This document shows, in pieces, positions 33,901 through 41,459 of a stretch of 64,000 nt of DNA. How positions within the stretch are numbered: position 1 is the first letter of the stretch; each line of letters opens with the position of its first letter. Source of the stretch: Hymenobacter nitidus (GTDB taxonomy: Bacteria > Bacteroidota > Bacteroidia > Cytophagales > Hymenobacteraceae); NCBI RefSeq assembly GCF_020447315.1, contig NZ_JAJADQ010000001.1, forward strand, positions 372,001-436,000, given 5' to 3'. Made by a program: the position numbers and the translations under genes. The notes beneath the pieces are model-generated. The model saw only the letters and a list, made by a program, of their open reading frames with translations. It did no database searches and was not told the origin of the DNA.

Positions 33901-36166
33901 CCGTAGGCGTAGTGATGCAGATAGTGAAGTTGGCCGCTGGCGCAAGCAGTGGCGTCGAGCCGGACGAGTACACGCGCACATAATAGGTAGCGCCTACCGT
34001 CAGGCCATTATAGGTCCGCTCGTTGGGGTCCGAGAAGCCCTCCGAAACTAGAGCCGCGCAGGTACCCGACAGGATTTCCTGCACGTAGTTACCCGTGCCG
34101 GTCAGGGTGATGGTATGGCTGGCACCGGTCGCGGTGAACTTGTACCACACGTCGTCATCGGCCGTGCCAAAAGGCGTAGCCAGGCCGGTCGTGCCGCTGG
34201 CGCCTTCCACGGTGCCGTTGGTAGCCGAGGTGCAGGCCGCGTTCAGGGCGGCAGGCGTCAGGGTCACAGCATTGGCGCAGGCATCATTACCGGGAACAGC
34301 CGAAGTAGTGACGCAGATGGTGAAGGCCGCTGCGGCGGCCGTAGGCAGCGTAGAACTGTAGGAGTACACGCGCACCAGGTAAGTGGCACCCACCGTCAGG
34401 CCGGTGTAGGTCCGAACGCTGGGGTCGGAGAAGGCTACCGATACAGGACTGGCGCAGGTACCTGACAGCAGCTCCTGCACGTAGTCGCCCGAGCCAGTCA
34501 GCGTGATGGTGTGTACGGGACTGGTAGCGGTGAACTTATACCACACGTCATCATCAGCCGTGCCCACCGGGGCGGCCAGGCCAGCCGTGGCCGTGGCGCC
34601 TTCCACGGTGCCGTTGGTAGCGGCGCTGCAGGCCACATTCGGCGCTTCGGGCGTCAGGGTTACAGCACTGGTACAGGCATCGTTGTTGGGAGCCGTCGTC
34701 GTGGTTACGCAGATGGTGAAGGCGGCCGCGGCGGCCGTAGGCAGCGTAGCGGCGTAGGAATACACCCGCACTAAGTAAGTAGTGCCTACCGTCAGGCCGG
34801 TATACACCTTCACGCTGGGGTCGGAGAAGGCCACCGATACCGGACTGGCGCAGGTACCCGACAGTAATTCCTGCACGTAGTCGCCCGAGCCAGTCAGGGT
34901 AACGGTATGAGTGGTGCTGGTAGCCGTGAATTTGTACCACACGTCGTCGTCGGCGGTGCCCACGGGCGTGGCCAGGCCAGCCGTGGCCGTAGCGCCTTCC
35001 ACGGTGCCGTTGGTAGCGGCGCTGCAGGCCGTGTTAGCAATTTCTGGCGTCAGCGTTACAGCACCGGCGCAGTTATCATTATTCGGCGGCCCTACGGCGC
35101 GGGTCGTGAACGAAGCGACGGCGCTAATGAGGCTGTTGCCGTTGGCACCGCAGTTTTGGGTTACGTAGAAGTCATACCCGGTGCTGGGCGTCAGGCCCGA
35201 GATGGAAACCGAGTTGGTAGTCGACGTTACGGTAGTAGCGGCACTGGAGCCGGGCGTGAAGCCCGACAACCCGTACTGAATGGTGTAGGTGCCCGTGCCG
35301 GCGGAAGCCCAGTTCAGCGTGGCCGTCGTGTTGGTGAAAGCCGATACGCTCAGGCTGCGCGGCTGCGGGCAGGCGGCCAGCGGCGCCGGGGTGAAGGCAT
35401 AAACCTGGCCGGTAGCCGGCTTGGTGTTGATGTTGGTATTCTCGGTAGTAGAGCTGGCCGTGGGTGCGGCCGTGGCATCACTCAGCGAAAGGTAGGAGCC
35501 GCTGCCCGTTCCCAGGCCCGCCAGACCGATGGAAGCACCCAGGGTAGCCGTAGCGTTGGTAGCCACCGTCTCCTGACGATAGACCATCTCAACCCGGTTG
35601 CTGCCCTCGTAGAGCTTCACCTGAAAGGACAATACCGGGCCGGTATTCACATTCCAGCGCCATTCCCAGTTCAGCCATTCAAAGGTGAACACACGGTTGG
35701 GCGCAGTACCCGTCGTGATATACGTGCCCGTTGCGGTAGCACCGGTCGGGTTGCCATCTAGGTCGTCGAGCAGGGCAGCAATCAGGGGGCGGGTGGCAGC
35801 GGGAGCCGCCGCCAGCGTACCCGAATGGTTGGTCGTTCCGGCCGTGTTAAAGGACAGCCAGCCGTTAGAAGATGCCTTCACCTGGGTATAGGTGGCGCCA
35901 TCGAAAACAAAGCTAAATCCTAAAGGAATGGCGCTCGACAGGTAAGTATCGGCTGCCATGCCGGCCACGACCGTTCCACCACTGATGGGCGTGAACGTTC
36001 CCTGCGACGGAGCAAAGGTATAGGTGTCGACCTGGGCTCTGGCCGGGGCGGCCAGACCGAGCCAGAGGCTCAGCAGGAAAAGTAAAGCTCCTCGCCACCG
36101 GACACTATGCGCAAGGGCACAGCCAGTTATACGATTAGCCATCAGGCGTAAAGGTTTTTTCATCAT
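30944..36166 (-). CDS. Giant T9SS-secreted repeat protein with fibronectin type III domains
   Basis: This 1740-residue secreted protein has a long signal region (hydrophobic core about 28-44, LFLLSLWLGLAAPARA). Then come an N-terminal beta-sandwich domain (about 45-260) and an FnIII domain (about 264-352). An array of five near-identical 130-residue repeats follows (about 357-1023), each starting NDxCxxAVTLTP and containing GTADDDVWYKFTAT and LSGTCAS. A diverged sixth copy, FnIII-2 (about 1165), a seventh copy, FnIII-3 (about 1402) and an eighth copy (about 1507) come next. A type A T9SS sorting domain ends it (about 1648-1740, VSVFPNPSNTGAVTLRI to IYTLRVKVGEYTITRKVVLE). It is probably a surface adhesin or carbohydrate-binding protein; the binding partner is unknown. 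The chosen start is the first ATG; a TTG lies one codon upstream. Confidence 0.92.
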   Translation of the reverse strand: MMKKPLRLMANRITGCALAHSVRWRGALLFLLSLWLGLAAPARAQVDTYTFAPSQGTFTPISGGTVVAGMAADTYLSSAIPLGFSFVFDGATYTQVKASSNGWLSFNTAGTTNHSGTLAAAPAATRPLIAALLDDLDGNPTGATATGTYITTGTAPNRVFTFEWLNWEWRWNVNTGPVLSFQVKLYEGSNRVEMVYRQETVATNATATLGASIGLAGLGTGSGSYLSLSDATAAPTASSTTENTNINTKPATGQVYAFTPAPLAACPQPRSLSVSAFTNTTATLNWASAGTGTYTIQYGLSGFTPGSSAATTVTSTTNSVSISGLTPSTGYDFYVTQNCGANGNSLISAVASFTTRAVGPPNNDNCAGAVTLTPEIANTACSAATNGTVEGATATAGLATPVGTADDDVWYKFTATSTTHTVTLTGSGDYVQELLSGTCASPVSVAFSDPSVKVYTGLTVGTTYLVRVYSYAATLPTAAAAAFTICVTTTTAPNNDACTSAVTLTPEAPNVACSAATNGTVEGATATAGLAAPVGTADDDVWYKFTATSPVHTITLTGSGDYVQELLSGTCASPVSVAFSDPSVRTYTGLTVGATYLVRVYSYSSTLPTAAAAAFTICVTTSAVPGNDACANAVTLTPAALNAACTSATNGTVEGASGTTGLATPFGTADDDVWYKFTATGASHTITLTGTGNYVQEILSGTCAALVSEGFSDPNERTYNGLTVGATYYVRVYSSGSTPLLAPAANFTICITTPTVLVPPANDECAAAVTLTPEALNAACSAATNGTLENAGSTAGLATPVGTADDDVWYKFTATGVTHTITLTGTGNYVQELLSGTCASLASVGFSDPNERTYNGLTVGTTYYVRVYSSGSTPVVAPAAEFTICVTTPTPILPPANDECAAAVTLTPSATTTCTAATSGTLQAAGATVGLAAPVGTADDDVWYKFTATNTTHIISLTGSGDYVQQVLSGTCGALTSVAFSDPSVRTYTGLTVGTTYYVRVYSYSATIPTAAAAAFTICVTTPPLNDDPCGAITIAVAAGCASPTQGTNEAATTTTPVGYTNPGCGIAASPIDVWFKFTTAASGTASTAVSIISTGTPAGQVRVFSAATCAGPFTQVGCKFNATATAGTLDLSGLTPSTTYYISVSGYSSSSATGAFTLCITPPPTCVAPAGLAVSGVTQTAATLSWSVSAGTGPFTVEYGPAGFTPGSAQGTVVTTTTASLSLTTLTPGTNYQFYVTQNCGGASGNSLRSGPVAFSTVAPPPANDECATATTIAVQLGGSCTTRIVGTNAGATGSTGAPAPGCSSYLGGDVWYRVVVPATGSIIASTDSVAGSVVDDTGMAIYSGACGTLTLVDCDDDAGTGNFSLIELSGRTPGEVLFIRVFEYGNNEFGRFKLCVRSNTTCPAPVGLNASAVASNSARLNWAVTDPIAGATFNVEYGPQGFTPGSSAGTRLTGLTGTFVDVTGLTPSTEYCYYVSQNCGTSGATAGVSAPAGPVCFTTPALVPANNDVCGAITLPIVMNSCSPVTATNVGATTSAPNGYVNPGCTTSNAPKDVWFTMTTGNGSASMPIQFTTTGNPAGQVRIFTAASCSTSMTQVACRASAGNNQTVGSFTVNLTPVTKYYVMVAGWGSNDATGAFTICAQQVVSSNTKELPGGEVSVFPNPSNTGAVTLRIRGAEQTKMVHATLLNTLGQQVLAQDVAVQAGAVEAPLSVKGLATGIYTLRVKVGEYTITRKVVLE
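33097..35097 (-). repeat. Five tandem ~400-bp repeats inside the giant secreted protein
   Basis: Units begin near 35097, 34697, 34293, 33891 and 33485, each about 390-405 bases. They encode the NDxCxxAVTLTP...FTICVTT module with long blocks of identical residues. Neighbouring units are most alike in pairs (first with second, third with fourth), suggesting recent unit duplications. Confidence 0.88.
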
Positions 36167-36469
36167 CAACTAGTAAGATGGGGTGAAAAGAGAAAAACTG
36201 GTAAACAGGTGGGTTCTCATTCGCTGGAGGGAGGCGTAAGTATGTAACTTAACCCACTCCCTGGTGTCCTAAATCTAAGACGGAGTTTTTGAATAGTGAA
36301 ATCAGCTTGGCGTAATTCTATTTATTCTATCCTTTTTTTGTTCAATTATTGATCTTAACCGGATGTAACATCACTTTTTTATACTCATAAAACAAATTAC
36401 TTCTATCTTACGGCAGCGTTTTTCCCACCCCCGCCTCCTTTTCCTATCTTTCTAACTCTTCTCTAGTAC
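36167..36469. other. Divergent AT-rich promoter region between two T9SS cargo genes
   Basis: No gene or RNA is seen. The AT content is much higher than the surroundings, particularly 36280-36420, and both flanking genes start outward from here. I found no clear TTG-N19-TAnnTTTG pair. Confidence 0.45.
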
Positions 36470-38743
36470 ATGAAGAAACTTTTACATGCCTCCTACTTTC
36501 TTGTAGTTGCCTGGTGCATTTCGCTGATTGGGATATCAAGCGCAAACGCTACCCACATTCAGGGCGGGCAGCTCACCTACGAAGCCCTGGGCAATAACCG
36601 CTACAAGGTTTCCCTCACTGTGTTCCGCGACTGCGGCGGCGCCGCCTTCAGCAGCATCAACCCGGAGCTGGACTACCGTACCACGGGCTGCACCGGCGGC
36701 TCGTCCGTAGCCATGACCCTGGTAGGCAACCCCGAAGCGGGCAGCCCCTACTGCGCCAACACGCCCGGGGGCGCCAGCCAGTGCGGCAGCGGCCTGCGGA
36801 CCAACTACCAGAAAGGCACCTTCGAAGTAACCGTGACGCTGCCCCCAGCTGCCGAGTGGATTCTGAGCGTGACCCTAAACGCCCGCCCCGCCGTGGCCAA
36901 CATCAACCTGGGCAACGGCGACCTGTATTACGAAGCCCGGCTGAACAGCCTGCTGCCCGGCAACCAGATTATTCAGAATACCTCGGCCCAGTACCAGGCC
37001 CTCGACATTCCAATTCCGTTCGTCTGCTACCAGCAGGAGCGTACCGTTACGTTCTCGGCCACCGAGCCCGACGGCGACTCCCTGGTATACTCCCTGGCCA
37101 ACCCCCTGCTGGCTTGCAACGAGCCCAACACCTTCCGCTCCTACACCACCGTAGGCCGCTTCATCGACCTGACGCCCCCCAACGGTGCCCCCTGCGGCGC
37201 TTACATTGTCAACAACCAGGGTACCTATAGTGCAACGTACCCGATTTCGTCCTTTAACGTGACGGGGGCCTGCCCGCTGAAAACCGCCACGCCGGCTTTC
37301 AACTTCAACGCGGCCCAGGGTAGCTTCACTTTCACGCCGTCCTTCTACAACCCGGCCATCAACTCGGCCGAAAACAAGTATGTAGTAGTAGGGCAGGTAA
37401 CGGAATATCGGCGCTTCACCGACGCAGCGGGCAAGAAAATCTACCACAAGGTAGGCCAGGTGCGCCGCGACATGATGATGGTCGTTATCGACTGCAACAA
37501 CAACAACCAGCCCACGCCACCCGTGGGTACCGGCTTCGACAAGTCGGGGGTTAAAATCGTCAACTCCCGCGACTCCACCTTCGTTACGGCCTACACCTGT
37601 AACTACACCGAAGTCCGCTTCCGCTTCAGCGACCCGAACCCCGGCGACATCCTGACCGTGTCGTACCCCGAGCTGGACCCGCCGACGCCCACCCTGGCCA
37701 AGCCTACCTACCTGCCTTCCGACGTAGCTACCTTTCAGCTGGTAGGCAACGGCACCAAGGCCCCGGCCGGCATCCTGCGCATTCAGCCCGACGTGTTGTT
37801 TGAAGGCAGAACCTACCGGATTCCGCTCAAGATTGAGGACAACGGCTGTCCGTTCAAGGGCATTCAGTTCCGGACCATTGTTCTCAAGATTGAGAAGGGC
37901 AACTTCGCCAAAGTTCTGGCTACCTCGGCCAACCCCGTAATTTGCGCCGGTGCTTCCGTGGCTCTCACCGCCACGCCCTACCGCCCCGACTCCGTGGGCC
38001 TGCGCACGGCCAGCTACGGCTACCGCTGGGAGGCTGCCGATGGCCTGGCTACCGCCGACCTGGGTAAGCAGACCATCACTGTGAAGCCCACCAAAACGAC
38101 CCGCTACAAGGTGCGCATCCTGGGCCAGGACTTCCGGGAGGGCACCTGCTCCGACACGGCTTCGGTGCTGGTGCGCGTAGGCGCGACGCTGACGGCCAAC
38201 TTCTCGACCAGCAGCCGCGGCGACAACAGCGGCCGGACCAACATTCAGGCCCGTATCTTCACCTTCAAGAATACGACTGCCAATGCGGTGGCCGCCAAAG
38301 ACAGTGTCCGCTGGACGTACCAGCGCCTGAAAGACGGCAAAGGCAACGCCGTGAACGAGAAGGAAACAATCTTCTCGCGCAAGTTTGACCCGGCCGAGCT
38401 GATCCTGCGCGAAGGCGGACAGTATGCCATCAAGATGAGCATCTACAGCACCATAGCCGGTGCCCAGTGCACTACCAGCGAAAAAGTGACGATGATTGAC
38501 GTGCGCGACATTCCGAACATGTTTACCCCCAACGGCGACAAGATCAACGACAACTTCGTGCTGACGGCCGACGAAGAGGGCAGCAAGATTCAGATCTTTA
38601 ACCGCTGGGGCCGCCTCATTAAGGAGTACTCCAACTACAAGGGTGAGTGGGACGGCAAAGACCAGCCCGCCGGCACTTATTATTACCTGCTCACCGGCAA
38701 GGATGGCAAAACCACCAAAGGCTGGGTAGAGCTGGCCCGCTAA
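36470..38743 (+). CDS. Secreted protein with T9SS type B (gliding-motility-associated) C-terminal domain
   Basis: This 757-residue secreted protein has a signal peptide ending ANA near residue 27. Then ATHIQGGQLTYEALGNNRYKVSLTVFRDCGG begins the N-terminal beta domain typical of large Cytophagales surface proteins. Further beta-rich Ig-like segments follow (for example FRFSDPNPGDILTVSYPELDPP and ANPVICAGASVALTATPYRPD). The last 78 residues (about 680-757) are the type B sorting domain: IPNMFTPNGDKINDNFVL, IFNRWGRLIKEYSNYKGEWDG, PAGTYYYLLTGKDG. Type B cargo often forms surface structures or remains with motility complexes. Numerous paired cysteines suggest disulfides. The function of the body is unknown. 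Confidence 0.92.
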   Translation: MKKLLHASYFLVVAWCISLIGISSANATHIQGGQLTYEALGNNRYKVSLTVFRDCGGAAFSSINPELDYRTTGCTGGSSVAMTLVGNPEAGSPYCANTPGGASQCGSGLRTNYQKGTFEVTVTLPPAAEWILSVTLNARPAVANINLGNGDLYYEARLNSLLPGNQIIQNTSAQYQALDIPIPFVCYQQERTVTFSATEPDGDSLVYSLANPLLACNEPNTFRSYTTVGRFIDLTPPNGAPCGAYIVNNQGTYSATYPISSFNVTGACPLKTATPAFNFNAAQGSFTFTPSFYNPAINSAENKYVVVGQVTEYRRFTDAAGKKIYHKVGQVRRDMMMVVIDCNNNNQPTPPVGTGFDKSGVKIVNSRDSTFVTAYTCNYTEVRFRFSDPNPGDILTVSYPELDPPTPTLAKPTYLPSDVATFQLVGNGTKAPAGILRIQPDVLFEGRTYRIPLKIEDNGCPFKGIQFRTIVLKIEKGNFAKVLATSANPVICAGASVALTATPYRPDSVGLRTASYGYRWEAADGLATADLGKQTITVKPTKTTRYKVRILGQDFREGTCSDTASVLVRVGATLTANFSTSSRGDNSGRTNIQARIFTFKNTTANAVAAKDSVRWTYQRLKDGKGNAVNEKETIFSRKFDPAELILREGGQYAIKMSIYSTIAGAQCTTSEKVTMIDVRDIPNMFTPNGDKINDNFVLTADEEGSKIQIFNRWGRLIKEYSNYKGEWDGKDQPAGTYYYLLTGKDGKTTKGWVELAR

Positions 38744-38768
38744 CAGGTAGCGGATTATCTGGCCAACT

Positions 38769-38802
38769 AAAAAGGCGCTGCGTAACCCGCAGCGCCTTTT
38801 TT
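38769..38802. terminator. Bidirectional terminator between type B cargo and CDF genes
   Basis: A stem AAAAAGGCGCTGCG with CGCAGCGCCTTTTT and a short loop lies between convergent genes ending at 38743 and 38831. Confidence 0.92.
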
Positions 38803-38830
38803 ATGCTCTTGCCGGAGCTGCTTGGGCAGC

Positions 38831-39817
38831 CTAGCCCAGGCGGTGCCGCTCGTTTTTCACGGCGTTGGTCAGCGTCCAAGGCACTTCGTGGGCGAAGGCG
38901 TGCTGGCGCACCGGGCACTCGGGCATGTGGCACAGCGAGCAGGCGGCAAACGTGCAGGGGTCGGCGTGCACGAACATTTCCACCTCCACGTCGAAGCGCT
39001 GCTTGATCAGGCCCTCAATGCGGTTCAGCTCGTTGTGGGTTTCCTCCAGGCTGAAGTAGTAGGGCATCTGCATGTGGCAGTCGATGTGCAGGTTGGCTCC
39101 GTAGCGCAGCACGCGCAAGTTGTGCACGTCAATCCACGGGGGCAGGCGGTGGCGCTGCAGCTCGGCAATGACCTGCTCCACGGTGGCCACATCCGATTCA
39201 TCCATCAGGGCCGACACCGAGCGGCGCACCATGCGGTAGCCGTTCACCACGATAAACACGCCCAGCAGCAAGGCCGCGCCGGCGTCGAAGAGCACGTTGC
39301 CGGTGAAGATGACCAGCACCAGCGCCACGCACGACACCAGGGTGCTCAGGGCATCTATATACAGGTGCTGCCCGTCGCCGACCAAAGCCACCGAGTTCAT
39401 CTTCTTGCCCGAGCTGACCAGCAGAAAGCCCACAACCAAGTTTACCACCGCCGTGGCCGCCAGCAGGTACATACCCGTATCGGGCCGGGCCACGGTGTGC
39501 GGGTGCAGAATGGCCATTACGGCGCTGTAAAAGATATATACCCCGGCAATCAGAATCAGGGCGCCCTCGAAACCAACCGATAGGTATTCCACCTTGCCGT
39601 GGCCGTAGGGGTGGTTTTCGTCCTTGGGCTGGTCGGACAAGTACAGGCTGTACAGCGCGAAGCCGCTGGTAAACACGTTGATAATCGACTCCAGCGCGTC
39701 GGTCAGCACGGCCTGCGACGCGGTGAGAAAATACGCGTAGAACTTAATGGCTACCAGCCCCACGCTGACAACGAGCGACAATAAGCCAAGACGGTTCTTG
39801 GATTGGGTAAAAGTCAT
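38831..39817 (-). CDS. Cation diffusion facilitator (CDF) metal exporter with Cys/His tail
   Basis: CDF proteins export divalent metals such as Zn, Fe, Mn or Co in exchange for protons. The 328-residue product has six hydrophobic helices. The helix II metal site is represented by LTDALES, the family HPYGHGK loop follows, and helix V has the HLYIDALS segment. The C-terminal cytosolic ferredoxin-like domain runs WIDVHNLRVLRYGANLHIDCHM to HADPC. An unusual extension follows with Cys at about 288, 293, 296 and 301 and several His, resembling a metal-binding clasp. It is divergent from the Nramp importer gene, so import and export of the same metal may be balanced here. The start MTFTQSKNRLG follows the family. 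Confidence 0.92.
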   Translation of the reverse strand: MTFTQSKNRLGLLSLVVSVGLVAIKFYAYFLTASQAVLTDALESIINVFTSGFALYSLYLSDQPKDENHPYGHGKVEYLSVGFEGALILIAGVYIFYSAVMAILHPHTVARPDTGMYLLAATAVVNLVVGFLLVSSGKKMNSVALVGDGQHLYIDALSTLVSCVALVLVIFTGNVLFDAGAALLLGVFIVVNGYRMVRRSVSALMDESDVATVEQVIAELQRHRLPPWIDVHNLRVLRYGANLHIDCHMQMPYYFSLEETHNELNRIEGLIKQRFDVEVEMFVHADPCTFAACSLCHMPECPVRQHAFAHEVPWTLTNAVKNERHRLG

Positions 39818-39930
39818 AGCGAAGGTGGAAAAGCCCGATAGGGCCCGCAAAAGTCCGGGAAAAAACCCACTTACCTACGGCTGGCAACCTTTTTCAGCTA
39901 AATGAGTATTTCCATTGGCTTAAAAAATAG

Positions 39931-39946
39931 TTTAGGCTACCCTAAA
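39931..39946. promoter_or_regulatory. DtxR/MntR-like palindromic operator before the Nramp gene
   Basis: TTTAGGCTACCCTAAA has perfect six-base half-sites around a 4-base centre. The halves resemble the TTAGG/CCTAA halves recognised by DtxR-family metal repressors. It lies just upstream of a TTCCTTTG that could be the -7 box (39954-39961), so a bound repressor would block the promoter. It shares the form TTTAG-N6-CTAAA with the site at 41404-41419. Confidence 0.65.
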
Positions 39947-39987
39947 AATTTCGTTCCTTTGTAGAGCTACTTGATTCTCTATTCCTT

Positions 39988-41355
39988 ATGCCCCCACTCG
40001 TACAAGCTTCCCCTACCCCTCCCCTGACCGACAACAACTCGGGCTGGCGGCAGGAACGCAAGCATAATTCCCTGAGCGAAGTATACGCCAGCATCCGGGT
40101 TCCGGCGGCTAACGCCCCGTTTTGGCGCAAGCTCATGGCCTTCTGGGGTCCGGGCCTGATGGTGGCCGTGGGCTACATGGACCCCGGCAACTGGGCCACC
40201 GATATTGCCGGCGGCTCGCGCTACGGCTATACGCTGCTGTCGGTGATTCTGATTTCCAACCTGTTTGCCATGCTGCTGCAGCACCTGGCCGCCAAGTTGG
40301 GCATCGTGACGGGGCGCGACCTGGCCCAGGCCTGCCGCGACCATTACTCCAAACCCGTGGCTATGGTGCTGTGGGTGTTCTGCGAAATTGCCATTGCCGC
40401 CTGCGACCTGGCCGAAGTCATCGGCTCGGCCATTGCCCTGAACCTGCTGTTTGGCCTGCCCCTGCCCTGGGGCGTGGTTCTGACGATTGTGGACGTGCTG
40501 GTGGTGCTGTTTTTCCAGAACAAGGGTTTCCGGGTGATTGAGAGCATCGTGGCCGGCCTTATCGTCATCATTTTCGGCTGCTTCCTCTACGAAATCCTGG
40601 TGTCGCACCCCGACTACCTGGGCATTGCCAAAGGCCTGATTCCACAGAAGGAAGTCGTGACCAACCCCGGCATGCTCTACATTGCCATCGGCATTCTGGG
40701 CGCTACCGTGATGCCCCACAACCTGTACCTGCACTCCAGCATCGTCCAAACCCGCCAGATTGAGCAAACCGAGCCCGGCAAGCGCATGGCCATCAAATTT
40801 GCCACCATCGACTCAACGGTGGCTTTGTTTCTGGCCTTCTTCGTGAATGCGGCCATCCTGGTGACGGCGGCGGCGGCGTTTCACAGCAACGGCCTCTTCA
40901 ACGTAGCCGACATCAACGACGCGCACAAGCTGCTGGCGCCCGTGCTGGGTGCCGGGGCGGCCAGCGTCGTATTCGCCGTGGCTTTGCTGGCCTCGGGCCA
41001 AAACTCCACGCTGACGGGCACCCTGGCCGGCCAGATTGTGATGGAAGGCTTCCTGGATCTGAAGCTCAAGCCCTGGCTGCGGCGCCTGATTACGCGGGGC
41101 ATAGCCGTGGTGCCAGCCCTGATTGTGACGATTATCTACGGCGAAAAAGGCACCGCCGACCTGCTCGTATTCAGCCAGGTAATTTTGTCGCTGCAGCTCA
41201 GCTTTGCGGTGGTGCCGCTGGTATTGTTCACGGGCAGCCGCGCCAAAATGGGCGTATTCACCAACCGGCCTTTGCTGCAGATAGTGGCCTGGACGGTGTC
41301 GGGCATCATCATCGCTCTGAACCTATATCTGCTCTACTCCACCTTTTTCAAGTAG
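39988..41355 (+). CDS. mntH: Nramp-family divalent metal importer
   Basis: MntH-type transporters use the proton gradient to import Mn2+ or Fe2+. The 455-residue inner-membrane protein has eleven predicted helices. The metal-binding residues are in the two unwound helices: DPGNWATDIAGGSRYGYTLL in helix 1 (Asp and Asn) and ATVMPHNLYLHSSIVQTR in helix 6 (Met-Pro-His). The consensus transport loop G-x-x-x-x-x-x-x-x-G-Q of the family is seen in VFAVALLASGQNSTLTGTLAGQIVMEGFL. It is preceded by a metal-repressor-like palindrome and followed by a terminator and then a TonB receptor with a matching palindrome. Confidence 0.96.
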   Translation: MPPLVQASPTPPLTDNNSGWRQERKHNSLSEVYASIRVPAANAPFWRKLMAFWGPGLMVAVGYMDPGNWATDIAGGSRYGYTLLSVILISNLFAMLLQHLAAKLGIVTGRDLAQACRDHYSKPVAMVLWVFCEIAIAACDLAEVIGSAIALNLLFGLPLPWGVVLTIVDVLVVLFFQNKGFRVIESIVAGLIVIIFGCFLYEILVSHPDYLGIAKGLIPQKEVVTNPGMLYIAIGILGATVMPHNLYLHSSIVQTRQIEQTEPGKRMAIKFATIDSTVALFLAFFVNAAILVTAAAAFHSNGLFNVADINDAHKLLAPVLGAGAASVVFAVALLASGQNSTLTGTLAGQIVMEGFLDLKLKPWLRRLITRGIAVVPALIVTIIYGEKGTADLLVFSQVILSLQLSFAVVPLVLFTGSRAKMGVFTNRPLLQIVAWTVSGIIIALNLYLLYSTFFK

Positions 41356-41360
41356 CCCGT

Positions 41361-41391
41361 AGGCGCACGGTCAGTGGCTGTGCGCCTTTTT
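41361..41391 (+). terminator. Rho-independent terminator after mntH
   Basis: The stem AGGCGCAC with GTGCGCCT and an 11-base loop is followed by a T run, so mntH and the next gene are separate transcripts. Confidence 0.88.
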
Positions 41392-41403
41392 ACCGGCCTT
41401 ACT

Positions 41404-41419
41404 TTTAGACGAGTCTAAA
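41404..41419. promoter_or_regulatory. DtxR/MntR-like palindromic operator before the TonB receptor gene
   Basis: TTTAGACGAGTCTAAA is a 16-bp inverted repeat with perfect seven-base halves and a GA centre, 41 bases before the receptor start. It matches the mntH site in length and outer bases (TTTAG-N6-CTAAA). Confidence 0.65.
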
Positions 41420-41459
41420 TAAAATTAAAAGCCATTTCTAAAATTGAATTCTGCGCTAT

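Noticed and set aside
33097..35097. Repeated units near 34 kb as a CRISPR array
   Set aside because: The units are about 400 bases, in frame and protein-coding, with no short repeat-spacer pattern.
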